From Leptolyngbya sp. KIOST-1 (lineage in GTDB: Bacteria; Cyanobacteriota; Cyanobacteriia; Phormidesmidales; Phormidesmidaceae), in NCBI RefSeq assembly GCF_000763385.1, contig NZ_JQFA01000004.1, positions 682,001 through 746,000 of the forward strand: a DNA stretch of 64,000 nt, in the 5' to 3' direction. The notes beneath the pieces are model-generated. The model saw nothing but the letters and a program-made list of their open reading frames with translations. It was not told the DNA's origin and searched no databases. This document shows, in pieces, positions 48,258-55,988 of the stretch. The position numbers were made by a program, and so were the translations under genes. Within the stretch, counting starts at the first letter, position 1. Each line of letters begins with the position of its first letter.

Positions 48258-48455
48258 GCCTTTGGAATGCTCCTTCGGCCAACTACTCTAGCCGAGATTA
48301 AGGGGAGATACATCCCCAAAGCTGCGGATTCCGACTTTTTCCGCCCGCTGGGACTCACCGGGGTTGCCCCAGACCCGACTTTGCCCGGCTGACCCCAGTC
48401 CTCGGAAAAACTACAGTGAATTTACTCGACCGTGCGCATTCAGAGCATACCAACT

Positions 48456-49448
48456 ATGACAGCTACTTCCGTTCATTTACCCGCCGCCGGAGACGACCTG
48501 GCGGGACCGTGGTGGCCTGCCCCAGGTTTAGTTCAAACGAACCACCGCATTGCAACCCTAACCCGGCGGTATGTGACGGCGGAGCACCTGTGCGATCGCC
48601 TCAACGACCTGCCCCGTCAGTTCCAAACCCCCCAGCCTCGCCGCTGGCCCCGGATCGCCTGGGGCACCCTGCACCCGGACCAGGTGAGCGGCATTTGCCT
48701 CGATACTTTCTGCGCCATTCTGCTCGGCACCATCAACACTGAGGCCCCGATTCGCGGCTACACCCAGGCCAGTCGCCAGTACCTGGAGCAGTTCTATCCC
48801 CAGATGGCGCAGTTTGTGGGGGGCACGGTGAATGCCGATGGCCAGGTGCTCGCCCCTGGCCTCTGGGAGCGCGAAGAAAAGCGTCACACCCCTGTACTGA
48901 GCCTGCTCTACCAGCGCCTGAGCGGGGAACCGCCCCAATCCGTACCCCACACCGCCCGGCCCTACACGCCCAGCGACGACCCCAGAGCCGACCTCTACCG
49001 CCACGGGCTGCACCGCATCGCCACTGAGTACGGGGCCGCCTGCCTCTACCTGTGGATGATGGCCTACACCACGGGCCCGCTTCAGGCCGTACTGGGGGAA
49101 CTGCTGATTGACGAGATTAACCACATGACTAAATTTTGGGGCTTTGGCCGCTGGGCCTATGGGGAAACCAATGTGGGGATGATAGCCAGCACCCTGGCCC
49201 AGGCAATGGTGCAAAAGTGGCGACAGCCGAATCTCCAGGGCAGCTTGATTCACACCCTGCGGCGCATGACGGCGGAACTGGCCTGGGACCAGTGGCATCT
49301 CCGCCATCGGCTCACCTTGCTCTACGCCTTTGATCAGGTGATGCGGGTGCTGTGGCGATGGGATCAAACCCTGACACCGACCTACCTGACCAACCTATTT
49401 GGCCCCAACCCGCCCACAGGTAGGGGCGATCGCAGCCCCAGCCGTTAG
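48456..49448 (+). CDS. Ferritin-like diiron protein, acyl-ACP desaturase-like
   Basis: A 330-residue helical protein with two ExxH pairs: EREEKRHTP near residue 145 and IDEINHMTKFW near residue 223, plus an extra glutamate in IATEYGAACLYLW between them. This spacing and the EE-x-x-H context resemble the diiron centre of acyl-ACP desaturases and related ferritin-like oxygenases. The native substrate is not apparent. The ATG at 48456 is chosen; a GTG eight codons upstream is in frame. It is divergent from the STAND gene with about 200 bases between starts. Confidence 0.55.
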   Translation: MTATSVHLPAAGDDLAGPWWPAPGLVQTNHRIATLTRRYVTAEHLCDRLNDLPRQFQTPQPRRWPRIAWGTLHPDQVSGICLDTFCAILLGTINTEAPIRGYTQASRQYLEQFYPQMAQFVGGTVNADGQVLAPGLWEREEKRHTPVLSLLYQRLSGEPPQSVPHTARPYTPSDDPRADLYRHGLHRIATEYGAACLYLWMMAYTTGPLQAVLGELLIDEINHMTKFWGFGRWAYGETNVGMIASTLAQAMVQKWRQPNLQGSLIHTLRRMTAELAWDQWHLRHRLTLLYAFDQVMRVLWRWDQTLTPTYLTNLFGPNPPTGRGDRSPSR

Positions 49449-49503
49449 ATGGTAATTCTGGTCGCAAATGCAACCCGCCGAAGTCTTTATAGGAGTTTGA
49501 CCT

Positions 49504-50277
49504 ATGGTTCAGTCTAACCATGCTTCCCCCCTGCCTGCCGATCTGCACCCCGAGGCTTTGCCTGCCCACGTGGCGGTGATCATGGATGGCAACGGCCGCT
49601 GGGCCACCCGGCGGGGGCTGCCCCGGGTGGCGGGCCATCGCCAGGGCGCCAAAACGGTGAAGGACCTGCTGCGCTGCTGCAAAGACTGGGGCATTGGGGC
49701 GCTGACGGTCTACGCCTTTTCGACGGAGAACTGGCGGCGACCGCTGGAAGAAGTCACCTTTTTACTGCGCCTGTTTGACCGACTGCTGCACCGCGAACTG
49801 GCCGAAATGCAACGAGAGGGCGTGCGAATTCAGTTTTTGGGTGATCTGTCGCCCCTGCCCGAGCGGCTACGGTTGCTAATGCAGGAGGCGATGGCTGTGA
49901 CCGACGCCAACCAGCGGGTGCATTTCAATGTGGCGGTGAACTACGGCGGCCGGCAGGAACTGGTGGCGGCCACCCGCCAGATTGCCCGGCAGGTGGCCGC
50001 CGGCGCTATCTCCATTGATGAGGTAGACGAAGCCGCTCTGTCTCGCGTACTGCGGACGTATCCCCTGCCTGATCCGGACTTGCTGATTCGCACCAGTGGC
50101 GAGCAGCGGCTGAGCAACTTTCTGCCCTGGCAGCTAGCCTACACGGAACTGTACTTTACCGATGTGCTCTGGCCTGAGTTCGATCGCGCGGCGTTTCACC
50201 AGGCCTTGCAGTGGTACCAACAGCGCCAGAGACGGTTTGGCGGGCTGACGCCAGCGCCTGTGGCCCAGGGCCTCTAG
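49504..50277 (+). CDS. uppS: Isoprenyl transferase (undecaprenyl diphosphate synthase)
   Basis: A cis-prenyltransferase of 257 residues making the lipid carrier for cell-wall and surface sugars. The catalytic start VAVIMDGNGRWATRRG, the LTVYAFSTENWRRP block, NVAVNYGGRQEL and the C-terminal DLLIRTSGEQRLSNFLPWQ are complete. AGGAG lies ten bases before the ATG. It ends 13 bases from the convergent beta-helix gene. Confidence 0.95.
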   Translation: MVQSNHASPLPADLHPEALPAHVAVIMDGNGRWATRRGLPRVAGHRQGAKTVKDLLRCCKDWGIGALTVYAFSTENWRRPLEEVTFLLRLFDRLLHRELAEMQREGVRIQFLGDLSPLPERLRLLMQEAMAVTDANQRVHFNVAVNYGGRQELVAATRQIARQVAAGAISIDEVDEAALSRVLRTYPLPDPDLLIRTSGEQRLSNFLPWQLAYTELYFTDVLWPEFDRAAFHQALQWYQQRQRRFGGLTPAPVAQGL

Positions 50278-50290
50278 GTTTCCGCTGCCC

Positions 50291-50881
50291 CTAAAACCGG
50301 GCACACTGGTCTTCTTTGTTGCCGCGCACCATGTTGCCGTTGCCGCTGGGGGTGGGGCTGTTCTCTTTGCACTGCAGGTTGCCATTGATGCGGTTGCTGA
50401 CCACCCGCAGACCGCCGTCGTTTTCAAAGGCCTGGAGGTTGCCGCCAATGGTGTTACCCTGGCTGAGCAGCGATCGCCGATTTTCCTCAAACTGCAGGTC
50501 GCCACCGATGCGCGAGTCGGCCACCATCGCCCCACCGGACTGCTTGATCTGAATATTGCCATCCACCGTAGAGCGGGCGTTGACCGTCACCTGCGCCGCA
50601 TTCTCCGCCTGAATATTGCCCTCGACGCGGATACTGCGAGCGATCAGGGTGGCTCCCGACTCGACCTTGATGTTGCCCTCGACGCGGGTGCCATTGAGGG
50701 TGCAGGTGGCCCCGCTGGGCACGCGCAAATTGTCTACGGTGACGTTGCTCAGGTTGCCCCGGCAGGTGAACTCGTCAGCTCGGCCTGGAGTCGGGAGGGC
50801 GATCGCGCCAGATAGCCCCACCACCCCCGCCCAAAAAATCGTTGCCACTCTCATCGGTGCCCGCCCTCTCAGTAGTTTCAT
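50291..50881 (-). CDS. Secreted beta-helix repeat protein
   Basis: A 196-residue protein with a signal sequence (cleavage probably after ALPTPGRA near residue 35). It then has about six repeats of near 20 residues with the pattern [VI]xGN[IL]Q: VEGNIKVESG, VEGNIQAENA, VDGNIQIKQS, IGGDLQFEEN, IGGNLQAFEN and INGNLQCKEN. Such regular hydrophobic spacing predicts a right-handed parallel beta-helix. Four cysteines (two near each end) could cap it with disulfides. No family is recognised; a surface or periplasmic binding role is a guess. Confidence 0.6.
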   Translation of the reverse strand: MKLLRGRAPMRVATIFWAGVVGLSGAIALPTPGRADEFTCRGNLSNVTVDNLRVPSGATCTLNGTRVEGNIKVESGATLIARSIRVEGNIQAENAAQVTVNARSTVDGNIQIKQSGGAMVADSRIGGDLQFEENRRSLLSQGNTIGGNLQAFENDGGLRVVSNRINGNLQCKENSPTPSGNGNMVRGNKEDQCARF

Positions 50882-50996
50882 GCAAACTACTTCGAAAGAC
50901 GTACGGAGTGAACCATTTGTTGCGGAGACCGACGGGGTTAACAGGTTGGAGTGTCGGCCAAATCAGCCTTGGGAAACGTCGATTCAAGACGGGAAC

Positions 50997-51030
50997 CTTG
51001 TAGGGGCGTAGCAGGCTACGCCTCTACAAG
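50997..51030. repeat. 16-bp inverted repeat
   Basis: CTTGTAGGGGCGTAGC and GCTACGCCTCTACAAG pair perfectly except for one G-T, with a 2-base loop. It is of the same GTAGGGGC palindrome type as those at 864 and 52459. It follows the OYE gene stop on the minus strand but has no T-run. Confidence 0.5.
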
Positions 51031-51098
51031 AGGATAGCAGGCAGGATTAAGTATAAAAACCTGCCCACCGCCAGGGCTAACCGCTGCTCGGCTTAGCC

Positions 51099-52193
51099 CT
51101 AGGCCGCCTCGGCCAGGGCGGGGTAGTCGGTGTAGCCTTCGGCCCCGCCGCCGTAGAAGGTGTCGGGGTTGGGCTCGTTCAGCGGCGCATTTTGGGCAAA
51201 GCGCTGGGGCAGGTCGGGGTTGGCGATGAACAGCTTGCCGTAGGAGACCAGATCGGCATTGCCGCTGGCGATCGCCCGATTCCCCGATTCCTGGTCGTAA
51301 TCCCAGTTCACCATCAGCAGACCGTCGTAGAGCGGGCGAAACTCTTTCGTAGGGATGGCGGTACCGCCGTGGCGCAGGTCAGATTCGCTGGGTTCGAGCA
51401 GGTGCAGGTAGGCCAGGTTGAACTGATTCAGCGCCTGAATGGCGTAGCCAAAAGTGGCCCTGGGGTCAGAGTCGCTCATGTCGTTGAAGGTGCTGCTGGG
51501 GGACAGACGCACGCCGACGCGATCGCCGCCCAGCACCTCCACCACCGCCTCAGTCACCTCCAGCAGCAGGCGGGCGCGGTTTTCGACCGGGCCACCGTAG
51601 GCATCGGTGCGGTGGTTGCTGCCGTCGCGCAGAAACTGGTCGAGCAGGTAGCCGTTCGCCCCGTGCACCTCCACCCCGTCAAAGCCTGCCTCCAAAGCGT
51701 TTTTGGCCGCCTGGCGATACTGGTCCACAATGCCGGGGATTTCCTCTAGCTCCAGGGCCCTGGGAGTGACAAAGCGCTGCATGCCCTCGTAGGTCATGGC
51801 GTCGCCCTGGGGCTGAATTGCGCTGGGGGCCACGGGGGTTGCCCCATCGGGCTGCAGGGACGGGTGCGAAATGCGGCCCACGTGCCACAGCTGCAAAAAG
51901 ATGCGGCCCCCTTTGGCGTGGACGGCCTCGGTCACCTGCTGCCACCCGGCGATCTGCTCGGCGCTGTGGATGCCGGGGGTGGCGGGGTAGCCCATGCCCT
52001 GGGGTGAAATCTGGCTGGCCTCTGTGATGATCAGCCCTGCCGAGGCCCGCTGCTCGTAGTAGGTCACGTTCAGCGGCTGCGGCACGTTGCCTTCCCCGGC
52101 CCGGTTGCGGGTGAGGGGAGCCATGGCAATGCGGTTGGGCAGTTCGTAGGCACCCAGCTTGATCGGCGTAAACAGGTTCTTTTCAGTGGACAT
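51099..52193 (-). CDS. Old Yellow Enzyme family alkene reductase
   Basis: A 364-residue FMN-dependent reductase of alpha,beta-unsaturated carbonyls. It begins LFTPIKLGAYELPNRIAMAPL. The substrate-binding histidine/asparagine pair is in FDGVEVHGANGYLLDQFL, with YGGPVENRARLLLEV as the family signature and a C-terminal GKLFIANPDLPQRF phosphate site. It detoxifies reactive electrophiles with NADPH. trxA lies upstream on the same strand and an ArsR-type regulator is divergent from trxA, as often seen near OYE genes. Confidence 0.92.
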   Translation of the reverse strand: MSTEKNLFTPIKLGAYELPNRIAMAPLTRNRAGEGNVPQPLNVTYYEQRASAGLIITEASQISPQGMGYPATPGIHSAEQIAGWQQVTEAVHAKGGRIFLQLWHVGRISHPSLQPDGATPVAPSAIQPQGDAMTYEGMQRFVTPRALELEEIPGIVDQYRQAAKNALEAGFDGVEVHGANGYLLDQFLRDGSNHRTDAYGGPVENRARLLLEVTEAVVEVLGGDRVGVRLSPSSTFNDMSDSDPRATFGYAIQALNQFNLAYLHLLEPSESDLRHGGTAIPTKEFRPLYDGLLMVNWDYDQESGNRAIASGNADLVSYGKLFIANPDLPQRFAQNAPLNEPNPDTFYGGGAEGYTDYPALAEAA

Positions 52194-52498
52194 GAGGGTT
52201 TCCTTTAGGTTGGTTAGGACTAAGTAATTCCGTAGAGGCGCACGGTTCCCACAGGGGCAAGTAGCATTCGCCCATGGGGGATCAGGCTGGCTTCGGAATG
52301 ACCGAACAACAACGTGGATCGTACAGGGATAAACCGCCTCTGCTTTCTCCCCAATGGGTGGTGGGCAGTGCCCCTCCTACGATGGCTGTAGGGGCAAACG
52401 ACATTGCCCTCAGAGAATTGAGCTAGGGGAAATCTATATAACGGTATGGATTGGGTAAGGGCAAACAACCGTTTGCCCCTACGAACGGCTATAACGGG
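52194..52498. other. Gap between trxA and the OYE gene with dispersed palindromes
   Basis: 305 bases. It carries a GTAGGGGCAAACG half-site near 52389 and the full palindrome GGGCAAAC/GTTTGCCC at 52459-52478. No gene is seen; the short minus-strand frame here is not coding. Confidence 0.4.
52459..52479. repeat. Dispersed palindrome, second copy
   Basis: GGGCAAAC-aacc-GTTTGCCCC followed by TACGAA; see the copy at 864-885. Confidence 0.5.
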
Positions 52499-52825
52499 TT
52501 AGCTCAGAAAGGGCTCGACGGCGTTAGCAAGGGTGGTCTTAGACACCGCCCCCACCATCTGCTCCATTTTTTCGCCGCCCATAAACACCATCAGCGTGGG
52601 AATGCTGCGAATGCCGTAGTGGGAGGCAATGCCGGGCTGCTCGTCGGTATTGACCTTGACCACCTTGAGCTGCCCGGCGTACTGCTGGGCCACCTCATCG
52701 ACAACGCTGGCGACCATGCGGCAGGGGCCGCACCAGGGTGCCCAAAAATCGACCAGCACAGGCACGTCACTTTGCAGCACTTCGGTTTGAAATGTTTCTT
52801 GGGTAATACTTGCGACTGCAGACAT
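52499..52825 (-). CDS. trxA: Thioredoxin
   Basis: A 108-residue thioredoxin with the redox motif [10 protein letters not shown], the conserved VDFWAPW strand, the cis-proline in [10 protein letters not shown] and a final helix. It reduces disulfides in target proteins. Its promoter region is shared with the divergent ArsR-type gene and contains an inverted repeat that could be the regulator's operator. Confidence 0.95.
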   Translation of the reverse strand: MSAVASITQETFQTEVLQSDVPVLVDFWAPWCGPCRMVASVVDEVAQQYAGQLKVVKVNTDEQPGIASHYGIRSIPTLMVFMGGEKMEQMVGAVSKTTLANAVEPFLS

Positions 52826-52855
52826 CGGAATACCTCCGCCAACCAGGCGAATTTC

Positions 52856-52880
52856 AATTATTCGAAAAAGTCGAACAATT
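52856..52880. promoter_or_regulatory. Putative ArsR-type operator
   Basis: AATTATTCGA-aaaag-TCGAACAATT is an inverted repeat with one mismatch and a 5-base centre. It sits between the divergent starts of trxA (52825) and the ArsR-type gene (52914), 31 bases from the former and 34 from the latter, placing it over likely promoters. Similar A/T-flanked palindromes are bound by ArsR dimers. Confidence 0.5.
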
Positions 52881-52913
52881 AAACTATAGCGTCTGCCGTG
52901 GCATAATGCAACT

Positions 52914-53225
52914 ATGCGACCTATTCATCATCCCAACTGTCAAGACATTGCCCTGGAAGGGGTTTTGTACGCCCTGGGCGACCCGGTGCGGCTCGAAATT
53001 GTGCAGCGGCTGGCCAGTAACGATGAGCTATCCTGCTCGGATCTCGATTTGGGGGTGGCGAAGTCAACCCTCTCCCACCACTTCAAAATTTTGCGGGAGG
53101 CCGGGGTGCTGCACTGCCGCAAGCAGGGCACCCAGCACATGAATTCCCTGCGCCGCGACGATCTGGAGGCAGCGTTCCCCGGCCTGCTCGACAGCATTTT
53201 GAAGGCAGCTCGGGCAAAGGTCTAG
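52914..53225 (+). CDS. ArsR-family regulator
   Basis: A 103-residue winged-helix repressor ([18 protein letters not shown] at the first helices, then [20 protein letters not shown] as the recognition region). The metal site of classic ArsR/SmtB proteins (ELCVC) is missing; instead single cysteines occur in HPNCQD, LSCSDL and VLHCRK. With thioredoxin and an OYE reductase nearby, sensing of electrophiles or redox state by these cysteines is more likely than metal sensing, but this is inference. Confidence 0.85.
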   Translation: MRPIHHPNCQDIALEGVLYALGDPVRLEIVQRLASNDELSCSDLDLGVAKSTLSHHFKILREAGVLHCRKQGTQHMNSLRRDDLEAAFPGLLDSILKAARAKV

Positions 53226-53270
53226 GGCCAGTGCTGAAGGCTGGATAGCTAAGACGGCTGTCCCATTTGG

Positions 53271-54356
53271 CTAAAGCGGCTCATGCCCCAGAACACTCTC
53301 TTGAAGGGCCTCGATCGCAGGTTCAGGCCTCGGTTCGCGCAGGGAGTCGGCGATCTTTTTGATGAAGCTGGCGGTGGGTACGGCCAGCAGCAGGCCCAGA
53401 AACCCGGCGAACTTGGCCCCAATCAGCAGCGCCAGGATGATGATCGCGGGGTTCAGGCCGGTGATGCCCCCCATCAGGCGTGGGGCCACCAGGTTGTCGT
53501 TGATTTGGCCCAGCACGATCGCTACCCCCAGCACCTTGAGCCCCAGCCAGACATTCTGGAACGCCAGCAGGGTGCTCACCCCCAGCACCGCCGCCGTGCC
53601 CCCAAAGGGAATGATGCTGACCAGGCCAATTACCAGACCAAACAGCAGGCCAAAGGGCACGTTGAGCAACATCAGAGCGGTGGATTGAGCGATCGCCAGG
53701 ATTAGTGCCAGGGTGGCCTGGCCCGAAAAGTAGCCCTGGAAGCTGGGCCGCAGCGACCTGCGGATCTGCGATCGCCAGGGGGGCGGCAGCCAGCTCAGCA
53801 GCCCTTCCCACAGCGGGTCGCCGTTGATCACCAGCAGAATGGCCAGGACGACGGTGACGAGCAGGTTAAGGGCGCTGTCAAGGGTGCTGAGGGTGACGCT
53901 GATCGCCTGGGTCGTGGTCGCTTGCAGAGCGTTGGTGATCTGGTTGGCGGCCTCTACCGTGAGCTGGTCGAGGTTGACGGGCAGGTTTTGAAAGAAGGGC
54001 CTTTCTTCTAGCAGCAGTAGCTGGGTGGTGGCGCGATCGATCCAGCCGGGCAGCCGCTCGGCAAAGTCGTTGAGCTGCTGCCACACCTGCGGCCCCAAAA
54101 AGATCACCAACACCGTGGTGAGGACAACGGCCACCAGTACCACCAGCGCCACCGCCAGGCTCCTGGCCAGGCCTCGCTTCTCTAGCCAGTCGATGGGGTA
54201 GTCGAGCAGAAAGGCGATCAGGCTGGCGGTGATCACAATGCTGGTGGCGGGCTGAAAAATGCCCGCCAGCCGATACAGCAGCCAGCCGTTGAGGCAGATG
54301 AGGGGGAAGGCCAGACCCGCGATCGCCCAGCGGGGCAGTTTTGAGAACGTGACCAT
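53271..54356 (-). CDS. AI-2E family (PerM-like) membrane transporter
   Basis: A 361-residue membrane protein with about eight hydrophobic segments. The family's central soluble part lies at residues 85-150 and the conserved C-terminal GLVSIIPFGGTAAVLG and GQINDNLVAPRLMGG, then GLNPAIIILALLIGAKFAG. Members have been proposed as autoinducer-2 exporters or Na+/H+ antiporters; substrate here is unknown. It follows the phosphohexomutase gene by six bases and should be co-transcribed. Confidence 0.87.
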   Translation of the reverse strand: MVTFSKLPRWAIAGLAFPLICLNGWLLYRLAGIFQPATSIVITASLIAFLLDYPIDWLEKRGLARSLAVALVVLVAVVLTTVLVIFLGPQVWQQLNDFAERLPGWIDRATTQLLLLEERPFFQNLPVNLDQLTVEAANQITNALQATTTQAISVTLSTLDSALNLLVTVVLAILLVINGDPLWEGLLSWLPPPWRSQIRRSLRPSFQGYFSGQATLALILAIAQSTALMLLNVPFGLLFGLVIGLVSIIPFGGTAAVLGVSTLLAFQNVWLGLKVLGVAIVLGQINDNLVAPRLMGGITGLNPAIIILALLIGAKFAGFLGLLLAVPTASFIKKIADSLREPRPEPAIEALQESVLGHEPL

Positions 54357-54362
54357 AGACGC

Positions 54363-55928
54363 CTACCCCTTCAACGCCGAAATATCCAGCTCGGTCAGAG
54401 TCGCCAGAAAGACGCTCAGACGTTCGGTGATCTTAGCCACCCCACCCGCCACATTCGACTCGACATTGAGCGGCAGCACCGGGTCGTGCAGCGACATCCG
54501 CACCATAAACCAGCCGTTTTCGTCAGGATTGGAACAGCTGACCCGCACCCCCTCGTAGCTGGGCTCGATTGCCCAGTCGGCCTGGGTAGCGACGAAACCC
54601 TTGAGCTGGTTCATCACCTCAGCGCCGTAGACCTGGGGCTCGGGGGCCAGAATTTTGAGCCGATACTCCTGGCTGGTGTGGGGGTCTTGTAGGGATGCGA
54701 TCAGGTCGGTGAGGCGCTTGCCCGAGCGGCGGGCTTTGGCCAGTTCAATCAGTAGTTTGCTGACCAGGTAAGCGCCATCGTCTAAAAAGTAGTTTTCTTT
54801 CATTGCCCCGTGGCCCGAGGCTTCGATCGCCAGCCAGCTGGGCTGGCCCGCCTCATTCAGGCGAATCGCTTCGTTGATCACGTTTTTGTAGCCCCGCCGA
54901 AAGCGGTGGTGAATGCCGCCCAGATCACCCTCAATAAACCGGGTCAGCCCGTCGGAGGTAGTCGAGTCGGTGACGATGGTGGTGCCGGGGTGCTCTTGCA
55001 GCACGATCGCCGAGATCAGCGCGATCAGCCGATTGCGGTTGAGTTCGCGCCCATCGGTGTCGACCGCAGCGCCGCGATCGACATCGGTATCAAAAATCAG
55101 GCCAAAGTCGGCCCCCTGGTTTACCACGGCCTGGCAGATCGAGGCGATCGCCACTGCATCCTCCGGGTTGGGCACGTGGTTAGGAAAGGTGCCGTCGGGG
55201 TCAAGGAACTGGCTGCCGCTGGTATTTGCCCCCAGGGGTTCCAGCACCTGGCTGGCGAAAAAGCCGCCCGCCCCATTGCCCGCATCGACAATGATTTTCA
55301 GCCCCCGCAGCGGCTGCTCAAAGTGGTCGGGGTGGTTGACCGCCTGGCGAATCTGCTGCACCAGCCCCGCCGCGTAGGCCCCAATCAGGTCGCGGCGCTC
55401 CACCGGGACAGGAGTCGTAGTGGCAAAGTGCCCCTGCTCGGCCAGCTCCAGAATGCGCGAAATATCCCCCTTGCCCAGCCCGCCCCGGCGAGTGAAAAAC
55501 TTGAGCCCGTTGCGGTTGAAGGGCAGGTGGCTGGCGGTCATCATAATCGCGCCCTGGCAGCCAAACTCGGGCAGCACCGTACTCATAAACATGGCCGGGG
55601 TCGAGGCCATACCCACATCCAGCACCTGACAACCCAAAGCGGCCATGCCCTCGATTACCGCCTGCATCAGGGTGGGGCCAGAGAGGCGGCTGTCGCGCCC
55701 CACAGCGATCGCCAATGCATCCACAGGTAGGTCCAATTCTGCCGCGAGCCAGGTGGCAAAGGCTTTGCCCAGGGTATTGACCACTTCAGGAGTGAGGTTC
55801 ACGGCCTGGTCCGGGACGCCTTCTAGGGCGACGCCGCGAATGTCAGAGCCGTTCTGCAATGCGGCCCAGTTGATGGTGGTGGATGGGGGCATGGGGGCGA
55901 TCGCTCCTGCTGTCGTCCCCTTCACCAT
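54363..55928 (-). CDS. Phosphomannomutase / phosphoglucomutase
   Basis: A 521-residue alpha-D-phosphohexomutase. The phosphoserine loop is MMTASHLPFNRNG (usual TASHNP with Asn to Leu), the metal loop is IFDTDVDRGA, and the sugar-binding loop is IEASGHGAMKENY. It isomerises hexose 1- and 6-phosphates for nucleotide-sugar supply. DTDVDR in place of DGDxDR and ASHLP place it in a cyanobacterial subgroup; all catalytic aspartates are kept. The start is at 55928. Confidence 0.88.
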   Translation of the reverse strand: MVKGTTAGAIAPMPPSTTINWAALQNGSDIRGVALEGVPDQAVNLTPEVVNTLGKAFATWLAAELDLPVDALAIAVGRDSRLSGPTLMQAVIEGMAALGCQVLDVGMASTPAMFMSTVLPEFGCQGAIMMTASHLPFNRNGLKFFTRRGGLGKGDISRILELAEQGHFATTTPVPVERRDLIGAYAAGLVQQIRQAVNHPDHFEQPLRGLKIIVDAGNGAGGFFASQVLEPLGANTSGSQFLDPDGTFPNHVPNPEDAVAIASICQAVVNQGADFGLIFDTDVDRGAAVDTDGRELNRNRLIALISAIVLQEHPGTTIVTDSTTSDGLTRFIEGDLGGIHHRFRRGYKNVINEAIRLNEAGQPSWLAIEASGHGAMKENYFLDDGAYLVSKLLIELAKARRSGKRLTDLIASLQDPHTSQEYRLKILAPEPQVYGAEVMNQLKGFVATQADWAIEPSYEGVRVSCSNPDENGWFMVRMSLHDPVLPLNVESNVAGGVAKITERLSVFLATLTELDISALKG

Positions 55929-55988
55929 AGAAGCCGCTCCCGGCTTCGGCCGATTTCTTCAGCTTTTTTGCGCCTGAGGCACGGGGCT

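Noticed and set aside
54810-55730. 306-codon plus-strand frame
   Set aside because: Antisense to the phosphohexomutase, with no protein-like features.
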